Below are positions 15,136-16,172 of a DNA stretch of 16,172 nucleotides, one piece after another. The notes under the pieces are model-generated. The model had not been told where the DNA came from and made no database searches. It saw nothing but the letters and a program-made list of their open reading frames with translations. A program made the translations under genes and the position numbers. How positions within the stretch are numbered: position 1 is the stretch's first letter; the number at the start of each line of letters is the position of its first letter. The DNA is from DATGEP01 sp035310125 (GTDB taxonomy: Bacteria; Chloroflexota; Ktedonobacteria; Ktedonobacterales; JADMIN01): the NCBI GenBank assembly GCA_035310125.1, contig DATGEP010000165.1, positions 1 through 16,172 on the forward strand, read 5' to 3'.

Positions 15136-15249
15136 ATGAAACATCGGGGGGATAGCGTGTTTGTACAGCTCACATCTGCATCCAGAATAGCCGCTCCATC
15201 CGACTTTCCGGGGGGTCGTTGGCACCCGGACCACGCATTTGCATGCTGA
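15136..15249 (+). CDS. possible 37-residue leader ORF overlapping the MFS start
   Basis: An ATG at 15136, 9 nt after the long hairpin, opens a 37-codon frame whose TGA (15247-15249) overlaps the MFS initiation codon at 15243 by 7 nt. A GTG at 15157 in the same frame follows GGGGGG. The peptide (M-K-H-R-G-D-S-V-F-V onward, ending H-A-F-A-C) resembles nothing known to me and the first ATG lacks a Shine-Dalgarno sequence. The case rests on the overlap, which would allow translational coupling to an MFS gene that itself has no good ribosome-binding site. Confidence 0.25.
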   Translation: MKHRGDSVFVQLTSASRIAAPSDFPGGRWHPDHAFAC

Positions 15250-16172
15250 GACTACTCCGAAACCGGAGCTTCGCCCTGGTCTGGGGTGGCGGCCTGGTGT
15301 CGCTGGCAGGGGATTGGGCGCTTATCACCGGCCTGCCGCTCGTCGTGTACCAGATGACCGGGTCCACACTGGCCGTTGGGATCACGCTGATAGCAAATTC
15401 GCTGCCGCGGCTCGCCTTCGGGTCGATGGCCGGAGTGTTCGTCGATCGTTGGGATCGGCGGCGGACCATGATGGTCGCCGACGTCCTGCTCGGACTCGCC
15501 ATCTTGCCTCTGCTACTGGTCGCAAGCGCGGAATGGCTCTGGCTCATCGCTGTGGTGCTCCTGGTCGAGAGCACGATCCTCCAGTTCTATCGGCCAGCCG
15601 AAGCCGCTCTCCTGCCTCGATTGGTGGGAACGGACGAGTTGATCACAGCCAACGCGCTGAGCGCGCTCAACCAGAACCTTGCCAGGCTGTGTGGTCCACT
15701 TCTGGGTGCACTGCTGGTTGCCTCGAGCGGCATCCGCGGTGTGGTGCTCGTTGACGCTGGTTCTTTCGTTCTGGCAGCGCTGGCTCTCGTTCTGGTCGAG
15801 GTTGACACTCGCTCAATGCTCGATGAACGCGGCGGTCGCAGAGTCGTGGCCATCTGGGGCGAGTGGTTGGACGGCTTGTCCTTGCTCCTCACGCAACGCG
15901 CGCCACGCGTCATTTTGTTTTTCATGGCGTTCGCCGGGTTAGGCGACGGGGTTATGACCGCGCTGTTCGTGCCGTTCGCGACTCGCGTCTTGCACGGCGA
16001 TGAGCTGACCTATGGCGGCCTGCTCAGCGCGCAGGCGGTCGGAGGTTTGCTGGGAAGCCTCGCTCTCGGACGTTTCGGCATGCGTACTGCGCCCGCGCTG
16101 CTACTCGGATTCGGAGGGTTCCTCCTGGGGGTCATCGACTTCCTGATTTACTTTGCGCCGCATGTCACCCCC
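15243..16172 (+). CDS. MFS transporter (DHA3/MFS_3-type exporter), C-terminus beyond window
   Basis: 310 residues are visible with no stop. From the ATG: M-L-R-L-L-R-N-R-S-F-A-L-V-W, the usual cytosolic start of this subfamily, TM1 with G-D-W, TM2, then motif A at residues 64-74 (G-V-F-V-D-R-W-D-R-R-R) and TM3 onward. Later landmarks are Y-R-P-A-E-A-A-L-L-P-R-L-V before N-A-L-S-A-L-N-Q-N, and R-L-C-G-P-L-L-G-A-L-L, as in macrolide/enterobactin-type exporters. About nine membrane segments are visible of the usual twelve (about 410 residues). It is an inner-membrane proton-driven exporter; the substrate is unknown. Initiation context is weak. Upstream lie a 37-codon overlapping frame, a long hairpin and the micro-ORF array, which suggests leader-mediated control. 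Confidence 0.9.
   Translation, partial: MLRLLRNRSFALVWGGGLVSLAGDWALITGLPLVVYQMTGSTLAVGITLIANSLPRLAFGSMAGVFVDRWDRRRTMMVADVLLGLAILPLLLVASAEWLWLIAVVLLVESTILQFYRPAEAALLPRLVGTDELITANALSALNQNLARLCGPLLGALLVASSGIRGVVLVDAGSFVLAALALVLVEVDTRSMLDERGGRRVVAIWGEWLDGLSLLLTQRAPRVILFFMAFAGLGDGVMTALFVPFATRVLHGDELTYGGLLSAQAVGGLLGSLALGRFGMRTAPALLLGFGGFLLGVIDFLIYFAPHVTP

Noticed and set aside
15239..15754. 171-codon open frame over the MFS gene
   Set aside because: It is an out-of-frame shadow. The MFS reading frame from 15243 has membrane segments and motif A and is open to the window edge.

Overview
The window is GC-rich, densely coded bacterial DNA. It is dominated by very large SARP/AfsR-type regulators (OmpR-like winged helix, BTAD, then a STAND or AAA ATPase and TPR repeats). 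That content, together with helical small proteins of the R-x-x-x-LL-x-EA-x-x-x-RL type, suggests a soil Chloroflexota (Thermomicrobia-like) or a high-GC actinomycete. I cannot decide between these from the sequence alone.

Left region (1-3545). A RidA-family gene runs off the left edge. A tetR gene lies at 743-1315. The ridA upstream region and the tetR start each carry the same 24-bp operator in opposite orientation, differing at one base. Between them is the stump of a phzF-like gene. Next come a small helical protein (1526-1747) and a row of gene remnants: an MFS transporter lacking its middle and end, an N-terminal HIT-family fragment, and the 3' two-thirds of a selenocysteine tRNA. This looks like a recombination or integration scar. 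About 850 bases (2603-3455) hold nothing I recognise. A 29-residue signal-peptide-like ORF on the minus strand ends the region.

Central region (3616-13867). Three full-length SARP-type regulators sit head to tail or divergently: one on the minus strand (3684-6578, two opposing frameshifts near the N-terminus), and two on the plus strand separated by 23 nt (6807-9677 and 9701-13234). A fourth, badly decayed copy lies at about 13375-13867 on the minus strand. The first two have an NB-ARC-type ATPase as in AfsR. The third has an AAA_16/MalT-type ATPase.

Right region (13947-16172). A five-heptamer SARP-type operator drives two small genes (14086-14406 and 14413-14631). These are followed by a four-unit array of Shine-Dalgarno sites, each with a 3-4 codon ORF (M-N-R-L, M-R-W, M-G-R-W, M-N-R-F). 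A long hairpin and an MFS drug exporter that runs off the right edge complete the region.

The most notable structure is a duplicated regulatory module. The operators at 3616-3667 (minus) and 13947-13998 (plus) have five CTKMAGC-like heptamers with the same irregular 11-12-11-11 bp phasing. Both lie exactly 56 nt from the same AAAGGAG ribosome-binding site, yet they serve unrelated small ORFs. This fits SARP binding (11-bp direct repeats) and resembles AfsR activating afsS. I infer that one or more of the neighbouring regulators controls both small-ORF transcripts, and that the micro-ORF array is a leader or peptide-producing stretch on the right-hand one.
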